Below are positions 43,657 through 52,705 of a stretch of 64,000 bases of DNA, piece by piece. The position numbers and the translations under genes were made by a program. The notes under the pieces were generated by a model. It ran no database searches and was not told the origin of the DNA. It saw only the letters and a list, made by a program, of their open reading frames with translations. Source of the stretch: JBAXRT01 sp037131065. GTDB taxonomy: Bacteria; Bacteroidota; Bacteroidia; Bacteroidales; FEN-979. The stretch covers positions 1 to 64,000 of the forward strand of contig JBAXRT010000001.1 in the NCBI GenBank assembly GCA_037131065.1, given 5' to 3'. Numbering within the stretch: the stretch's first letter is position 1; each line of letters begins with the position of its first letter.

Positions 43657-44259
43657 ATGTACATAATCTGCTCCGACCTTGAAGGTGTTTTCGTACCGGA
43701 AGTGTGGATCAATGTGGCCGAAAAGACCGGTATCCCTGAACTGCGCAGGACTACCCGCGATGAACCCGATTATAACCTGCTGATGCGCCAGCGCATTAAA
43801 ATCCTGGATCAGCACGGACTGAAGTTGCATGATATTCAACACGTCATTGCTCAGATAAAACCCCTGCCGGGCGCTTTGGAGTTTATTGGTTGGGTCAAGG
43901 AACTTACTCAACTGATCGTTGTCTCCGATACCTTCATCCAGTTCGCCGATCCCCTCATGAAACAGCTTGGCAGGCCTACATTGTTCTGTCACTCCCTGAT
44001 TATGGATGAGACCAACCGGATCATCGATTATAAACTCCGGCAGCCGGACCCGAAACGAAAAACGGTGGAGGCATTACAGGGATTGAAATATGAGGTCATT
44101 GCCATGGGCGATTCATACAACGACATCAGCATGCTTAAACAGGCTGAAACAGGGATCCTTTTCCGCCCCCCTGAAAATGTTATTAAAGACTATCCGCAGT
44201 TTCCTGTCTGCACCAATTATGAAGAACTCAGAGCATTACTGACACCAATTATCGGCTGA
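43657..44259 (+). CDS. thrH: ThrH-type phosphoserine phosphatase / homoserine phosphotransferase
   Basis: A 200-residue HAD-superfamily enzyme. The nucleophile region is CSDLEGVFVPE, with Asp7 and the Glu9-Gly of ThrH rather than DxDGT. Other landmarks: VVSDTFIQFADPL and the metal site AMGDSYNDISMLKQA. Characterised ThrH transfers phosphate from phosphoserine to homoserine, giving O-phosphohomoserine. Directly after thrC this fits a threonine route that could bypass ThrB. Its stop overlaps the start of the SDR gene (TGATG). Confidence 0.93.
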   Translation: MYIICSDLEGVFVPEVWINVAEKTGIPELRRTTRDEPDYNLLMRQRIKILDQHGLKLHDIQHVIAQIKPLPGALEFIGWVKELTQLIVVSDTFIQFADPLMKQLGRPTLFCHSLIMDETNRIIDYKLRQPDPKRKTVEALQGLKYEVIAMGDSYNDISMLKQAETGILFRPPENVIKDYPQFPVCTNYEELRALLTPIIG

Positions 44260-45023
44260 TGGAGATCCGTTTTGATAATAAGGTCGTTCTCGTGACCGGA
44301 GCCTCCAGGGGGATCGGTAAAGCCACCGCCATGTCGTTCGCAGTCTCAGGAGCTGCGGTCATGGTCCATTATAAATCGAACACAGAAGCCGCCGACCTTC
44401 TTTTAAAGTCACTCCGGGGTAAGGATCACCGGAAAATAGCCGCAGACCTTGCCGTACCAGTAGATGTCGAGCGACTGGTTGCTGAAACCATTCGTGTATT
44501 CGGAAGGATCGATATCCTGGTCAACAATGCCGGGATCTTTCGTGAGATTGAAATGGCCGGGCTTGATTTTTCTTCCTTTCAGAAGTACTGGACCGAAACG
44601 TTGGATGTCAATCTCCGTGGGCCGGCATACCTCTCCTTCCTGGCCGCTAAAGAGATGATCAGGACCGGCGGTGGAAAGATCATCAACATTTCATCACGTG
44701 GCGCCTTCCGCGGCGAACCCGATGCCTGGGCCTATGGAGCAAGTAAGGCCGGATTAAACGCCCTCGGGCAGAGTATGGCAAAAGCGCTGGCCCCACAAAA
44801 GATCTATGTCTACACCCTTGCACCCGGTTATGTAAACACCGACATGGCTGCCTTTAACCTGACAGGCGAAAAGGCGCAGCAGACCGCAGCGCAGAGCCCG
44901 ATGAACCGTGTGGCTCAGCCTGAAGAGATCGCCCGTGCAGTCCTGATGCTCGCAGCCGACGGTACTGAATACATGACCGGCTGCATCCTCGATATGAATG
45001 GTGCCTCTTACCTCCGAACATAG
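44259..45023 (+). CDS. Short-chain dehydrogenase/reductase
   Basis: A 254-residue classical SDR. The NADP(H)-type Rossmann motif is VTGASRGIGKATAMSF, followed by LVNNAG, the catalytic Ser in NISSRGAFRG and the YxxxK in AYGASKAGLN. It resembles 3-oxoacyl-ACP reductases, but the substrate cannot be read from the sequence. It overlaps the thrH stop by one base, so it belongs to this operon; a link to amino-acid metabolism is inference only. Confidence 0.9.
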   Translation: MEIRFDNKVVLVTGASRGIGKATAMSFAVSGAAVMVHYKSNTEAADLLLKSLRGKDHRKIAADLAVPVDVERLVAETIRVFGRIDILVNNAGIFREIEMAGLDFSSFQKYWTETLDVNLRGPAYLSFLAAKEMIRTGGGKIINISSRGAFRGEPDAWAYGASKAGLNALGQSMAKALAPQKIYVYTLAPGYVNTDMAAFNLTGEKAQQTAAQSPMNRVAQPEEIARAVLMLAADGTEYMTGCILDMNGASYLRT

Positions 45024-45028
45024 TTTCT

Positions 45029-45056
45029 GTCACTCGTCACACGTCATTCGTACTTT
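45029..45056 (+). repeat. GTCAYTC heptamer repeat (about 4 units)
   Basis: GTCACTC, GTCACAC, GTCATTC and GTACTTT follow one another without gaps, starting 6 nt after the SDR stop codon. The words and orientation are those of the tracts at 7866, 24412 and 38773. Confidence 0.85.
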
Positions 45057-45070
45057 GTTGAGTGTCATGT

Positions 45071-45102
45071 TTTGGATATCATAAGCCATTTAATGATCTT
45101 TG
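45071..45102 (+). promoter_or_regulatory. Promoter of the second Cys/Met PLP enzyme gene
   Basis: TTTG, 20 nt, GATCTTTG: one mismatch from TTTG-N19/20-TAnnTTTG. It predicts a transcript start near 45109, which supports the ATG at 45124 and rules out the TTG at 45100. Confidence 0.5.
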
Positions 45103-45123
45103 TTCCCTCAAATCAGGTACAAT

Positions 45124-46329
45124 ATGGAAAAGAAATTCGATCCCGCAGGCAGGATATTCGATCTGCTTCAGTTCGGGGAATTTGGAGATGTGAACCCCTC
45201 GATCACCGACTCTGCTACCTACACATTCATGCAGGCAACCACCATGTCGGAGACCTTCGCCGGGCTCCAGGAGGGTTGCTATCTATACTCACGCCACTGG
45301 AACCCCAGCAACAAATACCTGGCCGATGCCCTTGCTGCCCTCGAAGGCACCGAATCTGCCTGGGTTACCTCTTCGGGGATGGCTGCCATCACCAGCACCA
45401 TATTTCAGCTGGTGAATTCAGGCGATCATATTGTCTGCAGCCTCACTACATACGGCGGCACCTTTGCCTTCCTCTACAATTACATAAAAAAGTTCAACAT
45501 CGGGGTGACTTTTACCGATATAACAAAACTTGACGAGGTTAAGAAAGCCATCCTCCCGAATACGAAGATCATTTACACGGAGACCATGACCAACCCTCTC
45601 CTCCAGATCTCCGACATCCCGGCACTTGCCAGGATCGCTGATGAACATGGCATCAAACTGGTTGTGGATAATACCTTTACACCCATGATCGTGGCTCCTG
45701 CCCTTCACGGTGCACACATTGTCGTACACAGCATGACCAAGTTCATCAACGGGAAGAACGATTGCGTTGCAGGCGCCATCTGCGGTTCCCACGATTTTAT
45801 CAATGCCCTGTGCGACGTGAACAACGGCACTGCCATGCTCCTTGGCCCCGCACTGGAACCTTTCCGGTCTTCCAGTATCCTGAAAAACATTCATACCCTG
45901 CATATCCGGATGAAACAGCACAGCAAAAATGCCATGTTCCTTGCCGGAAAGTTCAAAGAAACCGGTTTGAAGATTATTTACCCGGGACTGGCGGATCACC
46001 CCGGCCATGAGACCCTGAAAAAAATAATGAACCATGAATTCGGCTTCGGCGGAATGATCGCGATTGATCTTGGTACTTCAGAACGGGCCTCACGATTCAT
46101 GGAGAAGATGGAGATGGAAGGGGTTGGCTACCTGGCCGTCAGCCTGGGATATTTCAAAACCCTCTTCAGTAATTCCGGCAAAAGCACCTCCTCCGAAGTC
46201 CCCGAAGAGATCCAGCGTGAAATGGGCCTCTCTGAAGGACTCATCCGTTTTTCCGTCGGTCTCGATAACAACATCGAGAGAAGCTGGGAAAAAATCAGGA
46301 TCTCCCTGGATGCCATAAATAAAGCATAA
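45124..46329 (+). CDS. Second Cys/Met metabolism PLP enzyme
   Basis: A 401-residue fold-type I PLP enzyme. Landmarks are LYSRHWNPSNKYLADALAAL, SSGMAAITSTIF, TETMTNPLLQISDIPAL and Lys206 in VHSMTKFINGKNDCVAG. It differs clearly from the first copy at 41008 (for example in the residues around the PLP lysine), so the two are paralogues with probably different substrates. Methionine gamma-lyase and O-acetylhomoserine sulfhydrylase are both possible. An esterase gene follows after 3 nt. Confidence 0.82.
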   Translation: MEKKFDPAGRIFDLLQFGEFGDVNPSITDSATYTFMQATTMSETFAGLQEGCYLYSRHWNPSNKYLADALAALEGTESAWVTSSGMAAITSTIFQLVNSGDHIVCSLTTYGGTFAFLYNYIKKFNIGVTFTDITKLDEVKKAILPNTKIIYTETMTNPLLQISDIPALARIADEHGIKLVVDNTFTPMIVAPALHGAHIVVHSMTKFINGKNDCVAGAICGSHDFINALCDVNNGTAMLLGPALEPFRSSSILKNIHTLHIRMKQHSKNAMFLAGKFKETGLKIIYPGLADHPGHETLKKIMNHEFGFGGMIAIDLGTSERASRFMEKMEMEGVGYLAVSLGYFKTLFSNSGKSTSSEVPEEIQREMGLSEGLIRFSVGLDNNIERSWEKIRISLDAINKA

Positions 46330-46332
46330 ACA

Positions 46333-47277
46333 ATGTCACCCATTGATCCCCAGGCAAAAGCCTTGCTGACAGCCATGCTTGCAGCGGCCAATCCACCGCT
46401 CAGTGAGATGATCGTAGGCCAAGCAAGAACCCTGATAGAGGGAGCAGCCGAGCAGCTGGATCCCCCGGTGCAAAAAGTCGGATCCATAAATGATTTGGTC
46501 ATTCCTGGGCCAGGCGGGGAATTACCGTTGCGTATTTACACCCCACCCGGACAAGGACCTTTCCCTGTTATCCTCTTTATACATGGAGGCGGTTGGGTAC
46601 TATACAGGCCGAAACATTATGATTCGCAGTGTACTTATTTGTGTGCAGGGACCTCCTCTGTCGTGATCTCTGTTGATTACCGGCGCAGCCCTGAAACAAA
46701 ATTTCCCGGACCACTGGACGACTGCCTTGCGGCATTGAACTGGACTCATGAACATGGAGCTGAGATCGGCGGGGATCCTTCTAAAATAATTATCTGCGGC
46801 GATAGTGCAGGGGGTAATCTTGCTGCCGGCCTGGCCCTGAAAAATAGAGATGATAAAGGACCTGTGCCCCTGGCCCAGGTCCTGATCTATCCGGTTGTGG
46901 CCTGGTATGAACCTCCTACGGGTTCATTCTCTGAATTTGCAGATGGTTATTCACTCACCAGGGACGCTTTGGTGTGGTTCTGGGATCAATACCTGGTTAG
47001 CAAGGACCAGGCATTCAATCCTTATGTCATACCCATGAATGCTGAGAGGCTGGAGGCCCTGCCTGAGGCACTCATCATCGTTGCAGGCTATGATCCTCTG
47101 CGTGACGAAGCGATCGCTTATGGTGAAAAACTGCGCAATGCAGGTGTTCCTGTGACCCTCACCAATTATGAAGGGATGATTCACGGATTTCTCTCCTTTC
47201 CCGGGATCCTTGATGATGGAAAAAAAGCCATTGAACAGATCTGTCAATGGCTTAATAGGAAATTGGAAAAGGCGTAA
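46333..47277 (+). CDS. Alpha/beta-hydrolase, HSL-type esterase
   Basis: A 314-residue hydrolase. The oxyanion-hole motif is HGGGW, the nucleophile elbow GDSAGGNLAAGLALK, the catalytic Asp lies in GYDPLRDEAIAYGEKL and the His in EGMIHGFLSFPG. This is the hormone-sensitive-lipase (acetyl esterase) family; natural substrates are usually small acyl esters. No signal peptide. It is 3 nt downstream of the PLP enzyme gene. A link such as hydrolysing an O-acyl amino acid would be speculation. Confidence 0.9.
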   Translation: MSPIDPQAKALLTAMLAAANPPLSEMIVGQARTLIEGAAEQLDPPVQKVGSINDLVIPGPGGELPLRIYTPPGQGPFPVILFIHGGGWVLYRPKHYDSQCTYLCAGTSSVVISVDYRRSPETKFPGPLDDCLAALNWTHEHGAEIGGDPSKIIICGDSAGGNLAAGLALKNRDDKGPVPLAQVLIYPVVAWYEPPTGSFSEFADGYSLTRDALVWFWDQYLVSKDQAFNPYVIPMNAERLEALPEALIIVAGYDPLRDEAIAYGEKLRNAGVPVTLTNYEGMIHGFLSFPGILDDGKKAIEQICQWLNRKLEKA

Positions 47278-47288
47278 GCCTGTCCCCT

Positions 47289-50177
47289 TTATTTTCCTTT
47301 CTCATACGCCTCAACCGGCGCACAGGTACACATCAGGTTCCGGTCGCCAAAGGCATCATCGATACGGGTCACCGTGGGCCAGTATTTGTCATCATAAAGT
47401 GACTTGACGGGGAATGCTGCCCGCTCCCTGGAGTAGGGGAGTGTCCAGTTATCCGACGAAACCATCTGGGCTGTATGAGGCGCCTTCATGATCAGGTTGA
47501 CGGCTTTGTCGGCTTTGCCGGTCGCAATCTCATCAATCTCTCCTTTTATCGAAACCATCGCTTCAATGAAACGGTTGAGCTCGAAGAAAGGCTCACTCTC
47601 TGTCGGTTCTACCATCAACGTTCCGTGAACGGGGAACGCTACAGTCGGGGCATGGAAACCATAATCCATCAGCCTTTTTGCAATATCGATGGCCCCGATA
47701 CCAGTCTGCTTGCTGATCCCGTTGCAGTCGACGATCATCTCATGGGCACAGCGGCCGTTCTTTCCGCTGTATAGGATCGGGTAATAGGGTTCAAGACAGG
47801 ATTTCAGGTAGTTTGCATTCAGGATGGCCATCTTCGTGGCTTCCGTCAGCCCTTTTCCTCCCATCAGTTTGATATAGGCATAGGAGATGGTCAGGATGAG
47901 GGCACTTCCGTAAGGACCAGAGGCAACTGCCGTAGTTGCGTTGGTTCCCCTGTTCTCTTCAAAGATATGTTTCGGAAGAAAAGGAGTCAGGTGTTTTGCA
48001 ACTGCGATCGGACCCTCTCCGGGACCACCGCCGCCGTGAGGAATGGCAAAGGTCTTGTGCAGATTCAGGTGGCATACATCGGCTCCGATGATTCCGGGAT
48101 TGGTCAGGCCGACCTGGGCATTCATATTGGCGCCGTCCATGTAAACCTGTCCGCCGTTGTCGTGAATGATCTTTACGATCTCAAGGATATCTTCTTCGAA
48201 AACGCCGTGTGTTGACGGATAGGTGACCATCAGTGCCGACAGGTTCTCTTTGTGCTGGATTGCTCTGTCCTTTAGATCCTGTACATCGATGTTGCCCCGG
48301 TCGTCGCATTTTACCACCACCACATCAAGCCCGGCCATGACTGCACTGGCAGGATTGGTTCCATGGGCAGAGGAGGGGATCAGGCAGATGTTGCGGTGTC
48401 CCTGGCCCTTCGACATCTGGTATTTGCGGATCACGATCAGTCCGGCGTACTCTCCGGCAGCGCCCGAATTGGGCATGAACGAAACCGCATCAAACCCGGT
48501 GATCCCGGCAAGATCTTTCGCGAGGTTTTCGATAAGGATCTGGTACCCTTCTGCCTGGTCCTTCGGGACAAAGGGATGGATCGCTCCGAATTCAGGATAA
48601 CTGAGGGCGAAAAGCTCCGATGCAGCGTTCAGTTTCATTGTGCATGACCCGAGCGGGATCATGGAACGGTTCAGTGAGAGGTCCTTGTTCTCCAGTTTTT
48701 TGATATACCGCATCATCTCTGTCTCCGAATGATAACTGTTGAAGACAGGATGCTTCAGGAATTCTGATTTCCTCTGGAGGGCTTCGGGAATCGTAGTGAT
48801 CTTTTCGCATTCTTTCGGATCACATACAAATTCGGTGAACGGCTTTCCGGCTGCCTTCGAAAATATGGAAAGGATAATATTGATGTCATTAAGTTCAGTG
48901 GTCTCATCAATGCTGATCCCGATCTGCCCCGGTTCGAAGTAGCGCAGGTTCATCCTGCTCTCGAGTGCTGCTGCACGGATGGCATTCGGGCTGACCTCGT
49001 TGGGTAACAGAATATATAATGTGTCGAAGAAATATTTGTTTGACTGTATATAGCCAAGTTTCTGGATTTCATGCGACAACACTCCCGTAAGAATGTTGAT
49101 GTGACGGGCGATCTGTTTGATCCCTTTCGGCCCGTGATAAACAGCATACATCCCTGCCATTACTGCCAGGAGTACTTGGGAGGTACAGATGTTTGATGTT
49201 GCCTTTTCACGCTTGATATGCTGCTCACGGGTCTGGAGGGCCATCCGGAGCGCACGGTTCCCGTTGGCATCCACGGAGATACCGATGATCCTTCCGGGGA
49301 TCTGCCGTTTGAACTCCTCTTTCGTTGCAAAAAAAGCAGCATGCGGTCCGCCGTAGCCCATGGGTATTCCAAACCTTTGCGAGGATCCGCATACAACATC
49401 TGCTCCCCACTCACCCGGAGGGGCAAGCATCACGAGGCTCATGATATCTGCCACTACTGCTACGGGAACGCCATGCTGGTGCGAGGTTGTGACAAATGAC
49501 CGATAATCGTTTATACTTCCGAACTGGTCGGGATACTGTATCAATGCTCCGAAAAGTTTATCGGAGAATTGAATGGTTTCCGGTTTTCCAAAGATAAGTT
49601 CAATGCCAAGAAAATAAGCCCTGGTCTTCACAACATCTATGGTCTGGGGAAAGAGGTTCTCCGCCACGAAGAACTGGTTGGCTCCGCGTTTTACTGCATC
49701 CCGCGAACGGGCATTGTGCAGGAGTATCATGGCCTCAGCCGCTGCCGTACCCTCATCAAGGAGGGAGGCATTGGCAATGGGTAAACCGGTAAGGTCGGAA
49801 ATGAGGGTCTGGAAATTCAGCAGGGCTTCAAGCCGTCCCTGAGAGATCTCTGCCTGGTAAGGTGTATATGCCGTGTACCATCCTGGATTTTCGAGAATAT
49901 TCCTAAGGATAACCCCTGGTGTGATTGTATTGTAATAGCCGAGGCCGATAAAGCTCTTATACAGTTTGTTCCTGCATGCCAGCGATTTGATGTGCTGGAG
50001 ATACTGGTACTCATTCATTCCGGCAGGCAGGTTCAGCTCGCCTTTCATCCGGATAGAAGGAGGGACGGTCTGATCGATCAGCTGATCCAGTGTTTTAACG
50101 CCGGTCTTTTCAAGCATCTTGTCAATCTCATCGCCAAACGGTCCGTTGTGTCGCCTGGCAAAATTGTTGGTAATCAT
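47289..50177 (-). CDS. gcvP: Glycine dehydrogenase (decarboxylating), P protein
   Basis: A 962-residue single-chain P protein of the glycine cleavage system. The N-terminal half begins NNFARRHNGPFGDEIDKM; the C-terminal half holds the PLP lysine in DVCHLNLHKTFAIPHGGGGP and GEGPIAVAKHL. It decarboxylates glycine and loads the aminomethyl group on the GcvH lipoate. No gcvT or gcvH is in the window. The ATG at 50177 gives the usual start, 33 nt after the predicted transcript start; an upstream start at 50228 lies inside the promoter. Confidence 0.96.
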   Translation of the reverse strand: MITNNFARRHNGPFGDEIDKMLEKTGVKTLDQLIDQTVPPSIRMKGELNLPAGMNEYQYLQHIKSLACRNKLYKSFIGLGYYNTITPGVILRNILENPGWYTAYTPYQAEISQGRLEALLNFQTLISDLTGLPIANASLLDEGTAAAEAMILLHNARSRDAVKRGANQFFVAENLFPQTIDVVKTRAYFLGIELIFGKPETIQFSDKLFGALIQYPDQFGSINDYRSFVTTSHQHGVPVAVVADIMSLVMLAPPGEWGADVVCGSSQRFGIPMGYGGPHAAFFATKEEFKRQIPGRIIGISVDANGNRALRMALQTREQHIKREKATSNICTSQVLLAVMAGMYAVYHGPKGIKQIARHINILTGVLSHEIQKLGYIQSNKYFFDTLYILLPNEVSPNAIRAAALESRMNLRYFEPGQIGISIDETTELNDINIILSIFSKAAGKPFTEFVCDPKECEKITTIPEALQRKSEFLKHPVFNSYHSETEMMRYIKKLENKDLSLNRSMIPLGSCTMKLNAASELFALSYPEFGAIHPFVPKDQAEGYQILIENLAKDLAGITGFDAVSFMPNSGAAGEYAGLIVIRKYQMSKGQGHRNICLIPSSAHGTNPASAVMAGLDVVVVKCDDRGNIDVQDLKDRAIQHKENLSALMVTYPSTHGVFEEDILEIVKIIHDNGGQVYMDGANMNAQVGLTNPGIIGADVCHLNLHKTFAIPHGGGGPGEGPIAVAKHLTPFLPKHIFEENRGTNATTAVASGPYGSALILTISYAYIKLMGGKGLTEATKMAILNANYLKSCLEPYYPILYSGKNGRCAHEMIVDCNGISKQTGIGAIDIAKRLMDYGFHAPTVAFPVHGTLMVEPTESEPFFELNRFIEAMVSIKGEIDEIATGKADKAVNLIMKAPHTAQMVSSDNWTLPYSRERAAFPVKSLYDDKYWPTVTRIDDAFGDRNLMCTCAPVEAYEKGK

Positions 50178-50216
50178 AGGAGTTTTGGTTTTGGTGAGGA
50201 AAGGTTTATAGCGGTG

Positions 50217-50248
50217 CAAAAGTACCAAGTTTGACCAAATTAAACAAA
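50217..50248 (-). promoter_or_regulatory. Promoter of gcvP
   Basis: The minus strand reads TTTG, 20 nt, TACTTTTG: an exact match to the Bacteroidota primary sigma promoter pattern. The TTTG is the end of the T-run of the upstream gene's terminator. Predicted start is about 33 nt before the ATG. Confidence 0.72.
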
Positions 50249-50279
50249 AAAAGCTGCCTTCGTTTGAAGACAGCTTTTT
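50245..50279 (-). terminator. Rho-independent terminator of the T9SS PKD gene
   Basis: AAAAAGCTGCCTTC (50248-50261) pairs with GAAGACAGCTTTTT (50266-50279), 14 bp with one mismatch and a GTTT loop. On the minus strand a run of T follows. It lies 24 nt after the stop codon at 50303. Confidence 0.88.
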
Positions 50280-50302
50280 CAGGGTTCAGTAAACAGGAAT
50301 TA

Positions 50303-52600
50303 TCACAGTTTAATAAGCTTTTGAGTTATTTTCAGCCCCTCCGATGAGCGGATCACGAGGGTGTAAATACCTGAGGGTAGCTGGCTCACGGGAATCCCGA
50401 TAAGGTTGTTGCCTGATTCCAGATCCCTGTTAAAAGCAAGTACCCTTCTTCCCATCAGGTCATAAACCTCCACGGAGATAGTGCCTGCCTTCTCTGCCTT
50501 TACCGAAACTGAAGTATGATCGGTCACAGGGTTTGGATAGAGTGAGCTTGCCGTTATTACCGGTTTTTCTTCGTTAATTCCAAGAAGTTTGTTGCCTGCA
50601 AAGGTCATGATGACTTCTGCAACAGGGTTCTCGCTTGAGATGACTACCTGAACGACATCGCTGGTAACCCCGGGAATCTCTGCCCTCAGCAGGTATATCC
50701 CGTAGCCAAGGGATGGGAATACAAATTCACCTTCCGATGATACCTTGTAATAGGCAATCGGCGACCCTTCAGCATCCATCAGGATCATGGTGATCTTATC
50801 GAGGAGGTCCGCTTTAACACTTCCCATGCTGATCTGGCCGGTGATGGCTCCGTTGCCGTTTGCTGAAGAATCGGCAGCAATCAGGTGGATGTCGTATGGA
50901 TTGGATTCCTGTCCGAGTATGATCAGCGTGGCATTCTGCCATTCAAGTACGTCGCCATAGTAGGTTGGAAGATAACCAGATGGATTAAAGGGAAGTACAT
51001 AAACATAGTAGTTTCCGTCGGGTACCATCGAAAAATAGTAGAGTCCCATGGAATCGATCGGGCAGGTGGCAATATAGGGTGAATAGTTCTGGTTTGAGTC
51101 AAGGGAAAAGATCATCGCAATACCCGTCTGAAGCGGGAATGTTCCTGTATATACCTGGCCGTAAACCTGGTGGAATTGTGCACTGTCACCTACCTGGATG
51201 GTCTGGCTGCTTGTGTAGGTGCAATTCATTGAATCGGCGGTAACGGTTGTCAGGGTTACGTAGTAGATCCCCTGGTTCTGGTAAGTATGAGTGACGGATG
51301 ATCCGCTTGCACTATTTCCGTCACCGAAATTCCAGGTATAATCGGCTGGCTGCTGGCTCACCAGATATCCGTTAAAAGATACCTGGAGGTCGTACTGCTG
51401 ATAGGTAAAGTAATTGGTACACCCGGGCGTGTTACCTACAACGACCGTCTGGCACCATGTACTCTGAATTCCCTGGCACTGGATCGTCAGGCAAACATAA
51501 TAATTTCCGGGTCCCGGGAAGGCATGTACCGGGTTCTGTTCATAGGAGTAGGTACTGTCGCTGAAATACCACTGCCAGCTTACCGGGTTTCCGAGTGAAA
51601 GGTCCATAAACTGAACTAGATAATCAGCAGCCGGCACGGAATCCTGGTAATAGGTGAACTGGGCCTGGCATCCTGACCCGCCACCGACAAACAACGTATC
51701 ACAGAAGGTATCATAACAGATGGAATCGGCTCCCTGGATAGTCAGACAGGCCACATAGATCCCGGCCTGGGCGTAGGTATGAACAATGTTCGGATTGTTT
51801 GGGAATGAGATCACCACTGGAGCGGAGCCATCACCGAAATTCCAGGTCCAGGTGGTCGGGTTACCCTGGGATTGGTCGACAAACTGGTAAGTTAAATTGG
51901 ATGAACTGTCGGCATAGGGATAAAAATAGGCCTGGCACTCGGTAGATCCCTGAGCTACAAAGACACTGTCGCTCCCATATGCTGCTCCAACGGAATTGGT
52001 ACCGACTATCCTGTAATGATAGAGCGCGCCAGGTTGAAGATTGCTAATGGTTCCGGTTACAGGATAAATACTGTCTCCGTTGAAATACCCGCAGGAGAGA
52101 TAGGTGCCATAAGAGGTAGTGGTTCCATACTCAAAGGTCACATAGGTTTGCGAACCATTGGGATCGACAAAACCGTGCAGTACTGCTGTGGTAATTGTAA
52201 TGTCACTGGCCGTGCCGGTGGTCACCGTTGGAAGGTTTGGATTCTGGTTGACACAGATATAAAAATTATGATAGATGACGGTCATTCCGCTCACAAACAA
52301 AGTGTCGAAACTGTGGAGATTATAGTTGCAGTCATAAGTTGAAAGAATCAGTTGCCATTGATTAATGCCTGCGGGTATTAAAATTGTATCGGCGTAGTTG
52401 CCATTGACATCGGAATAAACCGTTTTGAAATAGGGAAAATTATTCCCGTTCACTGAATCAGACTGGATATAGACCGCATGGTTTGTAACCGGATTGGAGG
52501 TCCCGGCCTCATAAACAACTCCTGAGATGTACAGTGGGCTCTGGCTGAAGGCAGGAAGGAAGAGGGCCCAGAAAAATAAAAATGTCATCGTTTTTTTCAT
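50303..52600 (-). CDS. T9SS-exported PKD/FN3 surface protein
   Basis: A 765-residue exported protein. The signal peptide (1-19) ends AFSQ. An N-terminal carboxypeptidase-like/SD-type region is followed by an FN3-like domain (about 130-218), three PKD domains with WTWNFGDGS, VSWQWYFSD and YTWNFGDGN (about 222-470) and two further beta-sandwich segments. The end is a type A T9SS sorting domain: SLYPNPVTDHTSV, then LPSGIYTLVIRSS and a basic tail. It is likely a surface or secreted adhesin. Its promoter has the same GGCAACC-N13-GTGTTTA motif as the neighbouring ECF sigma gene, so it is probably in that regulon. Confidence 0.9.
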   Translation of the reverse strand: MKKTMTFLFFWALFLPAFSQSPLYISGVVYEAGTSNPVTNHAVYIQSDSVNGNNFPYFKTVYSDVNGNYADTILIPAGINQWQLILSTYDCNYNLHSFDTLFVSGMTVIYHNFYICVNQNPNLPTVTTGTASDITITTAVLHGFVDPNGSQTYVTFEYGTTTSYGTYLSCGYFNGDSIYPVTGTISNLQPGALYHYRIVGTNSVGAAYGSDSVFVAQGSTECQAYFYPYADSSSNLTYQFVDQSQGNPTTWTWNFGDGSAPVVISFPNNPNIVHTYAQAGIYVACLTIQGADSICYDTFCDTLFVGGGSGCQAQFTYYQDSVPAADYLVQFMDLSLGNPVSWQWYFSDSTYSYEQNPVHAFPGPGNYYVCLTIQCQGIQSTWCQTVVVGNTPGCTNYFTYQQYDLQVSFNGYLVSQQPADYTWNFGDGNSASGSSVTHTYQNQGIYYVTLTTVTADSMNCTYTSSQTIQVGDSAQFHQVYGQVYTGTFPLQTGIAMIFSLDSNQNYSPYIATCPIDSMGLYYFSMVPDGNYYVYVLPFNPSGYLPTYYGDVLEWQNATLIILGQESNPYDIHLIAADSSANGNGAITGQISMGSVKADLLDKITMILMDAEGSPIAYYKVSSEGEFVFPSLGYGIYLLRAEIPGVTSDVVQVVISSENPVAEVIMTFAGNKLLGINEEKPVITASSLYPNPVTDHTSVSVKAEKAGTISVEVYDLMGRRVLAFNRDLESGNNLIGIPVSQLPSGIYTLVIRSSEGLKITQKLIKL

Positions 52601-52670
52601 AAATCAAAAGTATTTGGAAAAAGTGAGCTTATTGATGTTGTCTTGTATTTGCAATGAACGTTCTATCTGG

Positions 52671-52697
52671 TAAACACAAAAAACCCGATGGGTTGCC
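52671..52697 (-). promoter_or_regulatory. ECF-type promoter of the T9SS PKD gene
   Basis: On the minus strand GGCAACC (52697-52691), 13 nt, GTGTTTA (52677-52671). The same two heptads with the same spacing lie upstream of the ECF sigma gene at 54667-54693. The leader would be about 60 nt. The AACCC/GGGTT hairpin partly within the spacer could also act as a weak terminator for the preceding gene. Confidence 0.72.
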
Positions 52698-52705
52698 TGG
52701 CTATT

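Noticed and set aside
7866..45056. Repeat tracts as CRISPR arrays
   Set aside because: Units are 7 nt, directly adjacent and without spacers, and no cas genes are present.
52682..52694. AACCC/GGGTT hairpin with A/T-run as terminator of the anti-sigma gene
   Set aside because: The stem is only 5 bp and lies within the better supported GGCAACC-N13-GTGTTTA promoter. It is mentioned there but not listed as a terminator.
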